NCBI GenBank assembly: GCA_032622095.1
Contig: CP136066.1
Span: 192,562,816-192,626,815 of the forward strand
Direction of reading: 5' to 3'
DNA length: 64,000 nt
Source of the DNA: Siphonodentalium dalli
Lineage: Eukaryota > Mollusca > Scaphopoda > Gadilida > Siphonodentaliidae
The first letter of the stretch is position 1. Every line of letters begins with the position of its first letter. Shown in pieces: positions 12,859 to 25,024 of this stretch. Position numbers and translations under genes: made by a program. The notes beneath the pieces were generated by a model that was not told the DNA's origin, searched no databases, and saw nothing but the letters and a program-made list of their open reading frames with translations.

Positions 12859-13361
12859 ATAGTGTGAACTTGTGTGAATGAAATGACAAATGACAAAATT
12901 AAGAAATTTGACCACCATTTCCCAAATAGATCCAAAAACACTTTACGATGAAAATGATTTTATGATTTGTGGTATGATTCCAAAAGTTTCAAAATATGTA
13001 ATATATGAAATGAGTTAAGAAAAGTGATTTTTGTATAAATATGTATAATTTTGTATGTGAATATATAATGCACAAATAATTCATCAACAATGGTGTTGCA
13101 TATATATTACAACTATTTAACAACCTACAGAATATATTTGTGCTGTTTAATTTAAATACAATGGTTGAAATAAAAGTATCATATGACTGTAAAATTTGTA
13201 ATTTAATAATCATTGAATGTGATACTGACAAATCTTATAAAATAAAAAAATAAATATGTAATGCAGTTAAAGACTGTTGAACTTACCACTTATTTGAGTG
13301 AATACTTAACTTCAGCTATAAACTATAATTATGAGAATTAGAAATTCTCCGAAGAATTATT
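12859..13361. other. AT-rich spacer, no gene seen
   Basis: No domain or repeat structure stands out here. Confidence 0.4.
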
Positions 13362-13416
13362 AAAAGATTATCAGCATAATTCATCGTCATAAGAAGGGAC
13401 AGTGGTATTAACAAAC

Positions 13417-13702
13417 GTATCATTACTTCGCTCTCTTACCCTCAAGCTTCCGGCCCGATCTGGATCTTCATCAGGAAAAATCTAAATTCGGAACACAACT
13501 ACATCTTGTCAAATTAGCATAAATTCACATAATATCTTATAACAATGTTCTTACAAATTAATATATACTATGTGTATGCTTTATATTATGGGAATTTATG
13601 CTAATCTAATAAGATGTAGTTGTGTTCCATCATTTGATTTTTCCTTATGAAGGTCCAGATCGGGCCGAACGCTTGAAGTAAAGAGAGCGAAAGTAATGAT
13701 AC
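13417..13702. repeat. Foldback element with ~115 bp arms
   Basis: The left arm begins gtatcattacttcgctctc and the right arm ends gagagcgaaagtaatgatac. The arms also pair through the 'cccgatctggatcttcat' and 'caactacatcttgt' blocks, leaving a small AT-rich loop. A second copy lies at 14749-15034. Confidence 0.8.
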
Positions 13703-13804
13703 TTTGTATGAAAAGTATAGAAAATTACAAATATTATCCCAGTTCAAAAGTTACTTTAACCCTTTCATGGCGGGAGATGCGCTGCATGGCGCAACATTAA
13801 AGAC

Positions 13805-13893
13805 CCTGTGCCAGTGCATTCTCTTATATATACGAGTCGACCATATGTCACCTCGCATATATATATATAAGAGAATGCATTGGCCTAACAATT
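13805..13893. repeat. 85 bp hairpin repeat, copy 1 of 5
   Basis: Two arms (gccagtgcattctcttata and tataagagaatgcattggc) flank a loop with gtcgaccatatgtcacctc. The same hairpin occurs near 15136-15220, 20555-20628, 20848-20918 and 29710-29790. It could be a MITE or a structured RNA; no promoter evidence decides this. Confidence 0.75.
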
Positions 13894-14693
13894 TTTCTAT
13901 AAATTTTTATAAATTTTTCTTGCATTCTTTAACAATTTTTATATTTTTTTCTTACATTCTTTAACAATTGTTATCATTTTTTATATTTTTTTCTTATATT
14001 ATATAACAATTTGATAACGTTTTCTTATATTTTTAAACAATTTTATGATTTTTAAACTTTTTTTCTTACATTCTTTAACAATTTTTATCATTTTTTCTTA
14101 CATTCTTAAACAATATTTACCATTTTTTTTACATTGTTTCTTACATTCTATAACAATTTTTATCATTTTTTCTTACATTATTTAACAATTTTATAATTTT
14201 TTTATCATTTTTTTACATTCTTTATAAATTTTTATCATTTTTGCTTACATTCTTTAACAATTTATATAATTTGTTATCATTTACATTTTTTAACAATTAT
14301 AAAAGAAATAATTTGTTATTAACTTATAATCCAAATTACTCTTTATTTGGCTTCGGGGTAAATAATATTTTATTCGAGTCGAGGAACCCACCCATCAAAG
14401 CTTAGAGTGATCATATATCGATTTTTGAAATTTGTTATTTCTCGAGATATGTACCGTACTTATTGGTGGCCTGGAAAAATTTCGCCAAGGCGACGGTCTC
14501 GGAACAAATTGCGAATGAAGACGGATAACTCCAGATCTAAATTCAAGTGACTTTGACTGTTAAGATATTTGAAAATCGGGCCATATTTCGTTGAACAAAA
14601 TGTTGATAAATAACACGTTTTGGTAAATTTTATATTATAATTGACTTTAGTGATGCGGAAAGGACCGCTTTGGACCGGTCCGGTCCGCGGTCC

Positions 14694-16006
14694 AAAAGAT
14701 TGTCAGCATAATTCATCGTCCTAAGAAGGGACAGTGGTATTAACAAACGTATTATTACTTCGCTCTCTAACCTTCAAGCTTCCGGCCCGATCTGGATCTT
14801 CATCAGGAAAAATCAAAATTCGGAACACAACTACATCTTGTCAAATTAGCATAAATTCACATAATATCTTATAACAATGTTCTTACAAATTAATATATAC
14901 TATGTGTATGCTTTATATTATGTGAATTTATGCTAATCTAATAAGATGTAGTTGTGTTCCATCATTTGATTTTTCCTTATGAAGGTCCAGATCGGGCCGA
15001 ACGCTTGAAGTAAAGAGAGCGAAAGTAATGATACGTTTGTATGAAAAGTATAGAAAATTACAAATATTATCCCAGTTCAAAAGTTACTTTAACCCTTTCA
15101 TGCGGGAGATGCGCTGCATGGCGCAACATTAAAGTCCTGTGCCAGTGTATTCTCTTATATATGCGAGTCGACCATAGGTCGCCTCGCATATATATATATA
15201 TATATAAGAGAATGCATTGGCCTAACAATGTTTCTATCATTTTTTATAAATTTTTCTTGCATTCTTTAACAATTTTTATATTTTTTTCTTACTTTCTTTA
15301 ATAATTGTTATAATTTTTTATATTATTTTCTTATATTATATAACAATTTGATAACGTTTTCTTATATTCTTAAACAATTTTATGATTTTTATACTTTTTA
15401 TACTTTTTTTCTTACATTCTTTAACAATTTTTATCATTTTTTATCATTTTTTCTTACATTCTTAAACAATATTTACCATTTTTAAACATTTTTTCTTACA
15501 TTTTATAACAATTTTTATCATTTTTTCTTACATTCTTTAACAGTTTTATCATTTTTTATCATTTTTTTACATTCTTTATAAATTTTTATAATTTTTTCTT
15601 ACATTCTTTAACAATTTATATAATTTTTTATCATTTACATTTTTTAACAATTATAAAAGAAATAATTTGTTATTAACTAATACTCCAAATTACTCTTTCT
15701 TTGGCTTCGGGGTAAATAATATTTGATTCGAGTCGAGGAAGCCACCCATCAAAGCTTAGAGTGATCATATATCGATTTTTGAAATTTGTTATTTCTCGAG
15801 ATATGTACCGTACTTATTTGTGGCCTGGAAAAATTTCGCCAAGGCGACGGTCTCGGATCAAATTGCGAATAAAGACGGATAACTCGAGATCTAAATTCAA
15901 GTGACTTTGACTGTTAAGATATTTGAAAATCGGGCCATATTTCGTTGAACAAAATGTTGATAAATGACACGTTTTGGTACATGTTATACTGTAGTTGACT
16001 TTGCAC
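14694..16006 (+). repeat. 1.3 kb tandem duplication, copy 2
   Basis: This has the same order of parts as copy 1: foldback 14749-15034, hairpin 15136-15220, T-rich minisatellite 15230-15660, family A 15670-16006. A short GGACCGG-rich palindromic stretch (14662-14692) separates the two copies. Confidence 0.85.
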
Positions 16007-16040
16007 CATAAAGGCTGGGAATTTCACAGGTTATGCATGA

Positions 16041-16879
16041 TTAAAGGCCCACTTAATTTTCGAACCCCCAGATCACATTATATAAAACTAGCTGAAAAGG
16101 GCTCTCTTTTGTGAGCCTTTATTCAACGGCGCAGGGGCCTGTGGCCCCTTTGTGCGTTTTGTGCACATTTTTATTTTAGACGGAAGCGGCCCATATGTAC
16201 GCTTTGCGCACATTTTTATCGCTTACACAGTTTGATTTAAAAAACATAATTTTTCATTTTTTAAGATTGAGCTCCTTGCTCAAATCAACAAACATATTTT
16301 TGTTTTTATTTTTTTAATTAAATTTTTTTAAATCAAAATTTCGAGAAAAAAAAAGCTAACGGCGTTATAACCTCCGAAAGGGTAAACCGAGTCACCACAC
16401 CCAATATAGTTGTAATCGGTCCAGGGGCCTTGGAGAAAAATCCGGACTGACAGACAGACAGATCCTACTCTTTTAGATATATGCCATACTATTTGAAAGA
16501 GGAAGGTCCAAAACATTGTATTATCAACTAACAAACTGTGAACATGTTGTTTTTGTTGAGGTAACAACGTGTTTTCTGTGCTTAAGTTTATTTGGTCTGT
16601 ACTGCAAACTCTAGTATTTTCAATGGAAGGGGAAGAACTATCTCTTAGTTTGAATTTCAATTTTGAATTTTGTTGCATTCTGGAAGCCGTAACGGGGGTA
16701 TGTTTTATGAGTTCAGCTATTTTCTATTACTCTATAAGCACCGGCCTTCTGAGATGCAGAAGTTCCAAATGGTGATGAATTATAGTATTTTAATCATATT
16801 TTATGTCATTGTTATTAAAACTGTATATCAAGGCACTATAAAAAAAAATCGGTAACTTAAATATTAAATGGGCCTTTAA
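16041..16879. mobile_element. TTAA-delimited TIR element (~0.84 kb)
   Basis: The left end is ttaaaggcccacttaat and the right end is attaaatgggcctttaa, each starting at a TTAA tetranucleotide. TTAA ends with AGG/GGG-type termini are the hallmark of piggyBac-like non-autonomous elements. No transposase is present; the interior has T-rich runs and a cagacagacaga stretch. Confidence 0.65.
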
Positions 16880-16902
16880 CACAACTAACTGATAAATAAC
16901 GA

Positions 16903-16976
16903 GGCTAGTTTTCGTGACCATATAGCGACGAGGCGACCTTGGTCTCCGAGTCGCTATATGGCCACGAAAACTAGCC
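16903..16976. repeat. Perfect-stem hairpin, 27 bp arms
   Basis: The arms ggctagttttcgtgacca (16903 on) and its complement at 16950-16976 differ by one base and enclose a 20 bp loop. The strong stem stands alone between other repeats. Confidence 0.8.
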
Positions 16977-16989
16977 GAGTCGCGATACA

Positions 16990-17555
16990 CGAATCGTTAC
17001 AAACACATTGTGTATATAACACATTTATCTACCATTGGTGTGACAGAATCCACAGCACAAATTATATTTTAGGGGTTTCTTAAATGCCAAAACTGTTGAA
17101 TTTGTGTCCGGCGATTAGCTTTCTTTAGTAAATTCTCCCAACCTGCAAAGGTATCTGTGTCACGCGATTAGCTCGCTTTACTAAATTCTCACAACCTGCA
17201 AGTTAACGGAAATTGTATTCAATGGACACAATCTCTTACACTTATAATAAATACTGAACAAATAATACATATTAGTTACTTTGTGATATGTTATACCATA
17301 ATACACATGATGGTGGGCAATCAAATAATGTTAAAACCTTGGAACTATTTGTTTATAGTACGCAAGAATATACGTTGGAATGTCGTTTTGATTTTTCACG
17401 CGATTGATGTGACGTCAGTTCATTCATGATTTTGAACCAGTCATCGACCTCACGAGCGCCTTGTATCGCAACTGCAGTAACGATACATATGTTTTTATCG
17501 CCAATTCGTTTTCGCCAATATTGTATCAGGGAATTTCGTAGGAAATGGTTGATAT
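16990..17555. other. Spacer, no gene seen
   Basis: It includes a local duplication of 'gcgattagct...aaattctc' around 17110-17200. A 72-codon ORF on the minus strand (17353-17571) shows no domain that I recognise. Confidence 0.4.
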
Positions 17556-17556
17556 A

Positions 17557-17712
17557 GATAGAACGACACAAGAGTGTGAACTGGTTAACGTTATTGCACG
17601 AGTTTGTTATGACGCGATGGTAAAACGAGAACCGTAGGTTCGAGTTTTACCTCGCGGCACGACAAACGAGTGCAATAACGTTAACATGTTCACACAACTA
17701 TGTTGTTCTATG
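17557..17712. repeat. Foldback element, ~70 bp arms
   Basis: The left arm reads atagaacgacac, gtgtgaac, gttaacgttattgcac. The right arm is its complement, with a nearly loop-free turn at 17635-17640. A few mismatches occur near the outer ends. Confidence 0.8.
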
Positions 17713-18119
17713 TTTATTGCACACTCTGAAGATTGGAGCTTGTAACATACTAACATTTGGGTCGATATTGTTGTATTTAATTGAACATACGTGTCCTTAA
17801 TGTAGACTATACCCCATAATTTAGCGAAGACATTTTTATGTCAAAGTTGACGTCGCCAGTGACGTTGTTGACATAATAGGTTTGTATTGTTCAAGAACAA
17901 TACACCTTTTTTATTGAACGTTTCAATTCTTCTGTATTGTGCTGTATTTCGCACAAATAAGCCATTGGGTGTGCAATAAAAAGCTACATATTATGATATA
18001 TATACCAACACCTAACTAGTAATCAACAGAAAACCGACTCACCACTCTGGCTACAAAATGTCGAACCGCGGACATCGAAAGTGGAACCGGATTGTATCGA
18101 TTGCAGTCTGTGATTTACG

Positions 18120-18345
18120 TCGGTGTAATTACGCCGATGATGGGGGTATTTTCGACCTAATCCAACGTACTTACGCTATACATTGGCGTAATTATGCCGA
18201 TCTAGGACGTACGGACTTTCGCCAATGATCGACGTAATTATGCCGATATAGGGCGTTCTTTCGCCAATGATCGACGTAATTATGCCGATATAGTACGTAC
18301 TTTCACCGATGATCGACGTAATTATGCCGGTGTATAGCATAAATG
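18120..18345. repeat. Minisatellite, ~43 bp unit, four to five copies
   Basis: The landmark gtaattatgccg recurs at 18188, 18233, 18276 and 18318, with a diverged copy at 18125. Between copies lies a ttcgccaatgatcgac block. An 80-codon minus-strand ORF across it gives a repetitive peptide and is not convincing as a gene. Confidence 0.85.
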
Positions 18346-18837
18346 CACCGACGTTGGACGGCTCCATGCTACGGTATTTTCCAGGAAAAAAACTCGAATC
18401 TTCTAACTGTAACGTCAATTTTGAATGCCGTCACTATTAAACGAAGACTCTTTGTCTCTGTCTCTTCGGCAACATTTTTAGTTTTGTATGACTTATAATT
18501 CTGTTATTACTCAAATGAAAATCCGTGTTAGCGAGTAGTCCTTCCATGTCAATTTATTCAGTCTAGAATGTTTTTAACCAATTCGCATATGCATGGTTTG
18601 ATTTGTGTGGGTTTTGAAAGTTTGGTGGCACTGACAGCACTTGTGACTAGCACTTGTCCTCCAATCCCGTCACCATATCATTTTGGTAAATAAATATGTT
18701 TAAACCACTGATAGCAGCATTGCAGTGATTTGCCACAATGTACCACACAATGCACCCGTCCATAGGAACACAGGGAAGAACCAAGCAAATCGCGACCTGT
18801 AAGCAACTCTATGTCGGGTCGTATTACAAAATGTGAA

Positions 18838-19481
18838 TCACTTTTTTCTTATCATCATCTTCATCTTCCGAAGGGATTCGTATTGAGTACGGAAACCTTT
18901 CCATGTGACTCCTTTTGCGAATGGACAGGTTCCTGGGTATGACACGTATGGACCATTTGGGCTTGCTGAGTGGCAGTTGTTCATTCAATAACCGCACGAA
19001 AATTGCACAGCGCAGTTGCCGCCCCACGGATCGTTGTCTCGGTCACGTGTCGTGAATCTCTGATTATCATTCATGCCGATGACGAGGCCAACGCCAGCCG
19101 TGCCAGAGTAGCCACTTATACGTAGTCGGTAATCGTCAGTTGGTCCGGACACTGTAAACGTTGTGAAACGGGCGTACGCAGTGACGCCATCAAACGCCTC
19201 CATCCAAAAACAGATTTCTTTGTCACCCAATGACGTCATTGTGTTTATATTATCGAGACCTAACCAATATTCTCCATTGACGGAAAGGTTTCCGAAGCCA
19301 TTTACGTATTCGTTCCAGTATCTATAGAAATCGACACTTCCGTCCATTCGCTGTTGAATGACAGTCCACCCTCCTCCTTGTGTGTCCATGTCGCAGACGA
19401 CTGTGACGGGTGTTACTCCATCGGGTTTGATAGTGTACACACCAGTGTCCAACAGTCCAATGTCGTAAATCTCCTGGCAGT
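18838..19481 (-). pseudogene. Fibrinogen-related domain (FReD) exon with an in-frame TGA
   Basis: This is the terminal exon of a fibrinogen C-domain protein (secreted lectin/innate-immune type). A splice acceptor (ttttcag) at 19488-19482 precedes an exon that opens with CQEIYDIGLLDTGVYTIKPDG-like sequence. The Cys pair, GGWTVIQQRMDGSVDFYR, YWLGLDNI and the Ca-site-like DRDNDPWGGNCA block follow in family order. At 18987-18985 the frame meets TGA exactly where the family has Trp before the NNCH block. The same frame then continues with NNCHSASPNG, GVTWKGF and a basic MKMMIRKK end to a TGA at 18840-18838. The total is about 213 codons, the normal domain length. So this is a whole domain broken by one nonsense codon: a young pseudogene, a null allele, or a base error. 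Upstream exons (to the right) were not found. Confidence 0.85.
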
Positions 19482-19489
19482 CTGAAAAT

Positions 19490-20020
19490 ATGACGATATT
19501 ATTTTACATGGTTGTCAGGTCTTTACAAGAAAACCATAGTCAGAAATGGTAACGCTCCCCAAGATCATATTATTAGCCATAAATATAAATTATAATATAA
19601 AATATATTGGTTACATTAATGCACCGCCTCAGAATTCCGTTAAAACAACTAATCCTTCAATTATTACAAAAACTACGGCTTATTACTGCAGGTTTTTCAT
19701 TCACCACACCAGAAAGCTTCTAAATGCGGATCAAAAATCGAAGGCATTGTGTTCCCGCCAAGAGTGCATGGCCCAGCCATTGTTCATATCTAAACATCGA
19801 AAGCAATTAACGCGGTCATAATAGTTACATACTGCAACTATAAGACATCCAGCGAATACACACCACACGAAAACCCGAAATGTGTTGTCCTGCGAGAAAT
19901 CCCATCGCTACAGCTCAATTTGACACGGCCAGATTAGCCTTCCTACAATATCCTAAAACAATTAAGCTTCTCAAATCATCGGCATAGTCAACAGAATTTC
20001 ACGAACTTGGACATCGACAC
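19490..20020. other. Upstream flank of the FReD exon (intron side), no gene seen
   Basis: Read on the minus strand this is intron leading to the acceptor at 19482. I found no second exon of the gene here. Confidence 0.4.
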
Positions 20021-20024
20021 TTTC

Positions 20025-20466
20025 TAATCGCTCTACATAAGCATGGTCATACCTATCATCGAATACTGTAACTCTGCATGGAGCCCACATCACAAATATC
20101 AAAGCATTGTGTTAGAGAAATACAAAGAAAAGCAACGAAACTAGTTCGTCAAATCAAAACTATATGCTACCGAGACCGACTGATAAGACTCAATCTGATG
20201 TCTTTAAAATATCGAATATTTAGAGGAGATCTAATCGAGGTATATAAACTATTGAATGGTCATTACAATATCAATGCCGTGACCTATTAGAAAGACATTC
20301 ATCAGGAAGAATGAGAGGACATAATAAAAAGCTACAGATGCCCATTGTTAACAAGGCCATAGGAAAATATTTCTTCACGCAGAGGGTGGTAAATAGCTGG
20401 AACTCTCTGCCAGACTTCGCTCTTGGAGCTCCAACACTCGATCAATTCAAAATATACAATGCCTAA
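20025..20466 (+). pseudogene. 3' end of a LINE (non-LTR) reverse transcriptase gene, truncated
   Basis: Three frames together give the classic tail of LINE ORF2 proteins: IPIIEYCNSAWSPH, then IQRKATKLVRQIK, RLIRLNLMSLKYR and RGDLIEVYKLLNG, then MRGHNKKLQ, FFTQRVVNSWNSLP and a TAA at 20464-20466. This is the thumb/connection region after the RT palm in CR1/Jockey-like elements. There are frameshifts near 20115 and a stop at 20288, and everything 5' is missing, so this is a dead 5'-truncated copy. Confidence 0.85.
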
Positions 20467-20504
20467 TTCTTCTATTATATAAAATACGAGTTCGACGATA
20501 AGTA

Positions 20505-20970
20505 ATATGTGACCCGCCATATCAAATCCAGTCGGAAGTCGGGATTTTATTACCCTGTGCCAATGCATTCTCTTATATATGCCAGTCGACCATAGGTCGC
20601 CTCGCATATATAAGAGAATGCATTGGCCTAACAATTTTTTACAATTTTAATAATTTGTTCTTGTATTCTTTAACAATTTTATAATTTCACCCATACAGAG
20701 TCCCAGACAAACATGAGCAGACGACACTCTTATATGTGCTTCTATATATGTGTGGGGCTCCCTGCAGGGTAATGGATGTTTTTTTATTTTATGTCCTAAA
20801 AATTGTAAGAAACATTTATTTAAAAAACATTATAAAAAATTGTTAAGCCAATGCATTCTCTTATATATGCGAGGCGACCTATGGTCGACTCGCATCTATA
20901 AGAGATTGCATTGGCACAGGGTAATAAAATCCCGACTTCCGACTGGATTTGATATGGCGGGTCACATATG
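20505..20970. mobile_element. Inverted-repeat element with 135 bp TIRs, each holding the 85 bp hairpin
   Basis: The left TIR (20505-20640) reads atatgtgacccgccatatca, then ccagtcggaagtcggg, then the ccaatgcattctcttata hairpin. The right TIR (20836-20970) is its complement. The spacer between them is about 195 bp. The element abuts the end of the LINE tail. Confidence 0.8.
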
Positions 20971-21070
20971 TTCAAGTGACTCACAAGTAAATATCGAATG
21001 ACGATACATATATTTGTAAACAAGCATTGCAAATAATGTTATTGGGACGAAAAGTCGCAAGACTTGTTCC

Positions 21071-21133
21071 GTATTATGATGTTGATGATGATGATGATAA
21101 TGATGATGATGATGATGATGATGATGATTATGA
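21071..21133. repeat. (GAT)n microsatellite
   Basis: A run of gatgat with few interruptions gives an acidic poly-Asp ORF that is not a gene. Confidence 0.9.
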
Positions 21134-22009
21134 TACGATTGATAGAACGAACCACTATTATGATGATCGTGTCGTTATTTGTTTAAAATACGTATCAATT
21201 GACATATACGCACCCGTTCCCTAATTAAAATCAACATATTTCGACAATTTTAGGGGATCTCCGCGAATTCTGGGACGTGCGCAAATAGGCGTAATAGACG
21301 TCCACAAATAGCGACCTACAGCGAATTGTCACAACCGGAAAAATCCGTTATCTATTTATAAAATGCCCAGCGAACTACAGCTTTACTAAAAGCTGTACCA
21401 CATTATACATCCGATGGGCGTTAATATATATATATATATATCATTAACTTCACATGGTGCGGCGCGGCCGCGGAAAGTGCGGCAGTGGCCAGGCACGTCA
21501 GGTCTGAAGAATAGGTACACTGCGAATTTGAATATGCCCGTTTTAAAAGAACCTATTATGTAATGAGTCGACCGATAACTCCAGTTAGTGTTACGGCCAT
21601 TTTTGACTTAGAATCGAACAATTTTGTCAACATTTTTGGTTTCCGGCCGATAACTCTGTTTGGATTTATCGATCTGAACCAAAGTTGGTATGTACGTGTG
21701 CATTACCTAGATCGAAATACACGACAAATTTAAATATGGGTCCCGTGGAATCATTTTTACACGAGTTATAGCCCTTGTGTTTACTTATATTCTGCTGATT
21801 TTGTTAACATTTCTGGTTTCTGACGACAATTTGGATTATTTGATCTGAACCAAAGTTAACCAGCTAAACCAGCTAACAGGCCAAGTTCGAATAAGGGTTC
21901 CGTCCAATTATTTTTACCTGCGTTACAACCTTTTTCGACTTAGAATCAGCATTGACCACGGTTTAATTAGCGTGTTAATCTCACCACGCGCAGCTTTGAT
22001 ATATTATAG

Positions 22010-25000
22010 GTCATCACTGGTCACGCGTGTACGGGATATGGTTTTTCTGAACACGATATGGGTATTGCTTGATTCGTGTGTTAATCCTTTACAGAATCTC
22101 ACCACACGCAGCTCGGATTTTTTATATATGGGTCACCACGGGCCACGTGATGATGATATATATCAGGATTAGCGCATTGAGCTCGGTTTTCGTTCCAGTG
22201 TGTACGGGATATGCGTTTTCTGAACATGATATCAGCATGATTTGATTCGTGTGTTAACCCTTTATCGGAATCTCGCCACACGCAGCTCGGATTTATGATA
22301 TATAGGTCATCGCGGTCACGTGATTATCATATATATCAGTTTTAGCGCACTGGGCTCGGTTTTCATCCCAGTGAATGTGCACGGGATATGCGTTTTCTGA
22401 ACAAAATATGGTCATGATTTGATTCGTGTGTTAACCCTTTATCGGAATCACGCCAAACGCAGCTCGGATTTATGATATATAGGTCATCACTGGTCACGTG
22501 ATGATCATATATATCAGGTTTAGCGCATTGAGCTCGGTTTTCGTCCCATTGTGCACGGGATATGGTTTTCCTGAACACGATATGGGTATTGCTTGATTCC
22601 AGTGTTAACCCTATATCAGAATCTCACCACACGCAGCTCGGATTTTTCACATATAGGTCATCACTGGCCACGTGATGATGATATATATCAGGATTGGAGC
22701 AATGAGCTCGGTTTTCGCCCCAGTGTGCACGGGATATGCGATTTCTGAACATGATATCGGCATGATTTGATTCGAGTGTTAAACCTTTATCGGTATCTCG
22801 CCACACGCAGCTCGGATTTATGATATATAGGTAATCACGGGTCACGTGATTATCATATATATCAGTTTTTAGCGCATTGGGCTCGGTTTTCATCCAAGTG
22901 TGCACGGGATATGCGTTTTCTGAACAAAATATGGGCATGGTTTGATTCGTGTGTTAACCCTTTATCAGAATCTCGCCACACGCAGCTCTGATTTATGATA
23001 TGTAGGTCATCACGGGTCACGTGGTTATCATATATATATATATCAATTTTAGCGCATTGGGCTCGGTTTTCGTCCCAGTGTGCACTGGATATGGTTTTCC
23101 TGAACACGATATGGGTATTGCTTGATTCCTGTGTTAACCCTATATCAGAATCTCACCACACGCAGCTCGGATTTTTCACATATAGGTCATCACGGGCCAC
23201 GTGATGATGATATATATCAGGATTAGCGCATTGAGCTCGGTTTTCGTCCCAGTGTGCACGGGATATGCGATTTCTGAACATGATATCGGCATGATTTGAT
23301 TTGTGTGTTAACCCTTTATCGGTATCTCGCCACACGCAGCTCGGATTTATTATATATAGGTCATCTCGTGTCACGTGATTATCATATATATCAGTTTAAC
23401 GCATTGGGCTCGGTTTTCAACCCAGTGTGCACGGGATATGCGTTTTCCGAACAAAATATGGGCATGGTTTGATTAGTGTGTTAACCCTTTATCGGAATCT
23501 CGCCACACGCAGCTCGGATTTTTGACATATAGGTCATCACCGGCCACGTGATGGTGATATATATCAGGATTAGCGCAATGACCTCGGTTTTCGTTCCAGT
23601 GTGCACGGGATATGCGTTTCCTGAACATGACATCGGCATTATTTGATTCGTGTGTTAACCCTTTATCGGAATCTCACCACACGCAGTTCCGATTTTTGAC
23701 ATATATGTCATCACCGGTCACGTGATGGTGATATATATCAGGTTTAGCGCAATGACCTCGGTTTTCGTTCCAGTGTGCACGGGATATGGGTTTCCTGAAC
23801 ACGATATGGGTATTGCTTGATTCCTGTGTTAACCCTTTATCGGAATCAAGCCACACGCAGCTCGGATTTATGATATATAGGTCATCACGGGTCACGTGAT
23901 AATCATATATATCAGTTTTAGCGCATTGAGCTCGGTTTTCGTCCCAGTGTGCACGGGATATGCGTTTTCTGAACAAAATATGGGCATGATTTGATTCGTG
24001 TGTTAACCCTTTATCGGAATCTCCCCACATGCAGCTCGGATTTATGATATATAGGTCATCACGAGTCACGTGATTATCATATATATCAGTTTTAGCGCAT
24101 TGGGCTCGATTTTTGTCCCAGTATGCACGGGGTATGCGTTTTCCTGAACACGATATGGGTATTGCTTGATTCCTGTGTTAACCCTATATCATAATCTCAC
24201 CACAGGAAGCTCGGATTTTTCACATATAGGTCATCACGGGCCACGTGATGATGATATATATCAGGATTGGCGCAATGAGCTCGGTTTTCGTCCCAGTATG
24301 CACGGGATATGCGATTTCTGAACATGATATCGTCATGATTTGATTCGTGTGTTAACCCACGCAGCTCGGATTTTGTTCCAAATAGGTCAACACGGGCCAC
24401 GTGATGATGTTATATTTCAGGATTAGCGCAATGACCTCCCTGTGTGCACGGCATATGGGTTTCCTGAACACGATATGGGTATGGTTTGATTTGTGTGTTA
24501 ACACTTTATCAGAATATCACCATACGCATCTCGGATTTTTGGTATACAGGTCATCACGGGTCACGTTATAATCATATATCAGTTTAGCGCATTGAGCTCA
24601 GTTTGCATCCAAGTGTGCAAGGGATATGGGATTCCTGAACACAATATCGGTATGGCTTGATTTGTGTGTTAACACTTTATCAGAATCTCAACACACGCAT
24701 CTCGGATGTTTTATATATAGGTCATCACGGGTTACGTGATGATATATAGCATTTGAGCTCGATTGACGTCCCACTGTGCACGGTACATGGGTTTTGCGTA
24801 CGGTTTGCTTCGATTGTTGACCCTATATTAGGTTCTCACCGAAAGCAGCAAGGGCCACGTGATTGCTCTGGACACGATATAAGTTTTATGGAGACTATAT
24901 TGGTACGGTTTGATTCGTTTGTTAACCATTTATCAGAATCTAACCACATGCACCTCGATTTTTAATTATATAGATCAATACGTGTCACGTGATGATAATA

Positions 25001-25010
25001 TTTAACATAT
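22010..25010 (+). repeat. 174 bp satellite, left arm (~18 units)
   Basis: The landmark g(t/c)cacgtgat recurs at 22143, 22316, 22496, 22670, 22845, 23018, 23197, 23372, 23544, 23719, 23895, 24067, 24241 and 24398, then more diverged to 24987. Each unit also has gatatatatcag, gctcggttttcgtcc, gtgcacgggatatg, gtgttaaccctttatc and cacacgcagctcgga. Units nearest the centre (24400-25010) are the most degenerate. Confidence 0.9.
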
Positions 25011-25024
25011 GGGTTTCCTGATAT

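Larger units (their letters stand above)
13362..14652 (+). repeat. 1.3 kb tandem duplication, copy 1
   Basis: The composite unit contains, in order: a 286 bp foldback (13417-13702), a conserved 'ccctttcatggcggga' block, an 85 bp hairpin (about 13805-13890), a T-rich minisatellite (ttcttacattctttaaca variants, 13890-14310), and a copy of family A (14327-14650). The whole unit recurs at 14694-16006, so it duplicated after assembly. Confidence 0.85.

Noticed and set aside
17620-17660. tRNA-like B box (ggttcgag) in the 17.6 kb foldback
   Set aside because: No matching A box, anticodon stem or acceptor stem; the word belongs to the hairpin.
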